From the NCBI RefSeq assembly GCF_024749045.1, contig NZ_CP087184.1:5952001-6016000 (forward strand): a stretch of DNA of 64,000 nucleotides, given 5' to 3'. Below the pieces are notes generated by a model. That model worked only from the letters and a program-made list of their open reading frames with translations, did no database searches and was not told the origin of the DNA. Positions 62,398 through 64,000 of this stretch are shown here, piece after piece. The DNA is from Pseudomonas sp. B21-028 (lineage in GTDB: Bacteria; Pseudomonadota; Gammaproteobacteria; Pseudomonadales; Pseudomonadaceae). A program made the translations under genes and the position numbers. Numbering within the stretch: position 1 is the stretch's first letter; every line of letters begins with the position of its first letter.

Positions 62398-63066
62398 ATG
62401 GTCGATCTTGCAACCTGGAACCTGAGCATCCCTGAAGGCAGTCCGCCGAAAACCATCGAAACCCCTCGGCTGGTGGATGGATTCCGGGACAAATATTTCA
62501 ACTCCGAAGGCAGCACCGTGTATTTCTGGTCGCCCGTCACCGGGACCAAGACCGAAAACGCGATCTACCCACGCAGCGAATTGCGCGAGACCTACAGGGA
62601 CGGCACCTTGCGCAACTGGCTGTATCCCGATGCCGACAATAAATTGAGCGCGACCCTGGTCGTCAACCAGGTGCCCAGCAGCGGCAAGATCGTGATCGGT
62701 CAGATTCATGCCAAGGACAGCAGCAAACCCATGGTGAAACTGGAATACCAGTACAAGGACGCCAGCGACACCGGCGACATCGTCGCCAAAGTGCGCATGC
62801 GCCCCGATGACAGCAAGGGCCGGGTCATCACAGTCGCCAGCGGTGTGAAACTTTCTCAGGCGTTCTCTTATCGGATCCACCTGGATCGGACCGGGGACCT
62901 GGGTATCACCGCGGCGGGTCGTAGCTGGTACACCACCATCAGCTCCACGTGGCGGGTCAGGCCGCTGTATTTCAAGGCCGGGGTGTATGTGCAGGACAAC
63001 ACGGGCTATACCAGCGAAGGCGGGAAAGTGACGTTCAGCAAGCTGGATATCGATCACAACACCTGA
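62398..63066 (+). CDS. Polysaccharide lyase family 7 (alginate lyase), copy 2
   Basis: A 222-residue PL7 lyase, a tandem paralogue of the preceding gene. It keeps YPRSELRETY, VIGQIHAKDS and YFKAGVYVQDN, so both copies should be active. Differences are spread over the surface positions (for example PPKTIETPRLVDGFRDKYF against PAMTIETPRLAQGFKDQYF). It starts at MVDLATWNLSIPEGSP with AGAAAGGA before it. No signal peptide. Its own promoter region is a duplicate of that before copy 1. Confidence 0.93.
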   Translation: MVDLATWNLSIPEGSPPKTIETPRLVDGFRDKYFNSEGSTVYFWSPVTGTKTENAIYPRSELRETYRDGTLRNWLYPDADNKLSATLVVNQVPSSGKIVIGQIHAKDSSKPMVKLEYQYKDASDTGDIVAKVRMRPDDSKGRVITVASGVKLSQAFSYRIHLDRTGDLGITAAGRSWYTTISSTWRVRPLYFKAGVYVQDNTGYTSEGGKVTFSKLDIDHNT

Positions 63067-63074
63067 TATCGCCT

Positions 63075-63107
63075 CAGGCGCCGCAGCAGCGAAATGCTGC
63101 GCGCCTG
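63075..63107 (+). terminator. Hairpin after lyase copy 2
   Basis: CAGGCG with CGCCTG and GCAGCA with TGCTGC form a long stem with a small bulge. The T-run is weak, so termination may be partial. Confidence 0.5.
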
Positions 63108-63139
63108 CCCTTCTGAAAATCTCGTAGGAATCCGCTCCT

Positions 63140-63262
63140 TGTGGCGAGGGGATTTATCCCCGCTGGGCTGCGAAGCGGCCCCTTCTTTCGTCGGACTCAC
63201 CCTTCACCTCAAGGTTTACGGCGGCTACGCCACCGAGCGGGAGCAAGCTCCCTCGCCACAGG
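63140..63262. repeat. REPIN, family B, degenerate right arm
   Basis: GTGGCGAGGGGATTTATCCC is complete; the other arm is reduced to GCTCCCTCGCCACA. Confidence 0.75.
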
Positions 63263-63426
63263 GGTTGCGGACGTCCTACAGGTCGGTTGTTGCGCCGAAA
63301 ATCGCCTTCTATAGTTCGGCTCGTCTGCTGGCTTTGGTCAGGGACAGGGTTTCGCAGCCCGGGTGAGTTAGAATCACAACCGTCAAAAATCGACATAGGA
63401 AGATTTCCCTACGTTCGGCTTTTTAT

Positions 63427-63501
63427 GGCGGCTGTGTGTGGGAGATCCTCGGATCTGCCGAGTTCCTAACTCCTCGGTCTGCGAACCTGCATACGGCTGC
63501 C
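63427..63501 (+). ncRNA. Structured RNA leader of the DUF6124-like gene
   Basis: GGCGGCTGTGTGTGGG (63427-63442) pairs without a gap with CCTGCATACGGCTGCC (63486-63501), 16 bp including several G-U pairs. Inside lie two hairpins: AGATC-CTCG-GATCT (63443-63456) and CCGAG...CTCGG (63458-63477, with an alternative inner stem GAGTT/AACTC). Together they make a three-way junction with an unpaired TCTGCGAA. It lies 57 bases before the gene. A 14-codon frame (63425-63469) starts at the foot of the stem. Function unknown: a cis-acting regulator or a small RNA. Confidence 0.6.
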
Positions 63502-63558
63502 ACCCATTTGTTTCGCAGCAAACGGCGGCAATTTCTTCGTTTGAGTTGGGAAATAATC

Positions 63559-63843
63559 ATGAACACTGAACAGTCGCCCCGCCGCTTCACCCCACTAACT
63601 CCAATCGCAACCACCGAACCCGTCCTGTTCATCGACAGCGCGGCCTCACTCCCCGAACTCCACGCCTGCGCCAGCGAACGTTTGCACGCCACACTCGACT
63701 ACCTGACGCTCATGGCCTGCGCCACCCTGCGCGATTCCGCCGCCAGCGACTTCAATACCCTCACCAATGTCGCCCGGATTCTGGTTCAGGATGTCACCGA
63801 CGTGTTTGGGGTGATTGAACAACGTGGGCTCGAAGGAAAATAA
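63559..63843 (+). CDS. DUF6124/DUF3077-like small protein
   Basis: A 94-residue protein: a disordered N-terminal part (MNTEQSPRRFTPLTPIATTEPVLFID) and a helical second half (LPELHACASERLHATLDYLTLMACATLRDSAASDF, then VARILVQDVTDVFGVIEQRGL). The layout matches small helical DUF3077/DUF6124 proteins common in the P. fluorescens group and in plant-associated pseudomonads, with no known role. The ATG at 63559 follows TTGGGAA. The long 5' region with a folded RNA suggests post-transcriptional control. Confidence 0.7.
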   Translation: MNTEQSPRRFTPLTPIATTEPVLFIDSAASLPELHACASERLHATLDYLTLMACATLRDSAASDFNTLTNVARILVQDVTDVFGVIEQRGLEGK

Positions 63844-63848
63844 AAAAC

Positions 63849-63930
63849 CTGTGGGAGCGAGCCCGCTCGCGATGCGCTGGTTCAGCAACATGAACTGACA
63901 CAACGCTATCCCGAACAAGCTCGCACCCGT
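63849..63930. repeat. Degenerate family A REP pair
   Basis: TGTGGGAGCGAGCCCGCTCG is good; the inverse copy is decayed (GAACAAGCTCGCACCC). The last 70 bases of the window hold a small GGGCGCCTGGACGCCC hairpin and nothing else recognised. Confidence 0.6.
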
Positions 63931-64000
63931 TGAATCTGGTGAGCGGGCGCCTGGACGCCCAAAACGTCGGAAGCTGCTGTATTTCATATCGAATATCAAA

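Noticed and set aside
61428-63066. Prophage or mobile island carrying the alginate lyases
   Set aside because: No integrase, phage genes or attachment repeats nearby, and base composition is like the neighbours; local duplication suffices.
1-64000. tRNA or rRNA genes
   Set aside because: No tRNA cloverleaf with CCA-type end or rRNA sequence was recognised; the folded region at 63427-63501 lacks T-loop and anticodon-loop features.

Overview
The window is a chromosomal segment of a Pseudomonas, most likely of the P. fluorescens group. The grounds are GC-rich codon use, two dense families of REP/REPIN palindromes typical of that group, and a gene order that matches the P. aeruginosa choline / glycine betaine / carnitine region gene for gene over long stretches. 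No prophage, rRNA, tRNA or CRISPR was seen, and no gene is visibly frameshifted. Only soxA is cut, by the left window edge.

Layout. 0-3 kb: glyA-soxB-soxD-soxA (minus strand; sarcosine to glycine to serine). 3.3-6.6 kb: TraX-like protein, threonine aldolase, a small orphan gene behind a palindrome, and a REP-associated transposase (RAYT) flanked by its own REPs. 6.7-9.4 kb: divergent gbcB/gbcA (glycine betaine to dimethylglycine). 9.5-16.2 kb: a three-gene minus-strand operon with no assigned role: a GMC-type oxidoreductase with a ferredoxin-like cysteine cluster fused to an alpha/beta hydrolase, a membrane-anchored dihaem cytochrome c, and a calcineurin-like phosphoesterase. 16.4-22.1 kb: an unusual cluster of ten perfect TTATCCACA DnaA boxes, including three tandem units of about 160-180 bp, lying upstream of and inside a dimethylglycine operon (dipeptidase-like, DUF5943, dgcA, dgcB, etfA, etfB; 18-25.8 kb). 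26-28.6 kb: small genes (LprI-like, orphan XRE regulator, unknown protein behind a 12-bp dyad, membrane protein, DUF3010). 28.7-34.7 kb: cdhR and the divergent carnitine operon caiX-cdhC-cdhA-cdhB plus a gamma-butyrobetaine dioxygenase. 35.4-46.4 kb: gbdR, sdaB, cbcXWV, betI-betB-betA. 46.7-58.9 kb: a TldD/PmbA peptidase pair, MFS exporter, dbpA, HI0933-type flavoprotein, FUSC/YccS protein, periplasmic binding protein, ElaA, and a small HTH/metallopeptidase pair. 59-64 kb: a REC-PAS-GGDEF-EAL protein, tandem PL7 alginate lyases, and a DUF6124-like small gene behind a strongly structured RNA leader.

Function as a whole. Choline enters through CbcXWV and BetA/BetB oxidise it to glycine betaine. 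GbcAB, then DgcAB with its ETF, then SoxBDAG remove the three methyl groups. GlyA makes serine and SdaB converts it to pyruvate. Carnitine (and gamma-butyrobetaine through the dioxygenase) feeds the same path through CdhA/C/B. BetI, GbdR and CdhR are the local regulators, and candidate operators are visible for all three.

Most worth a second look: the DnaA-box cluster, the uncharacterised redox/hydrolase/phosphoesterase operon, the folded RNA leader at 63.43-63.50 kb, the shared palindromes before two orphan genes, and the loss of metal ligands in the dipeptidase-like protein.
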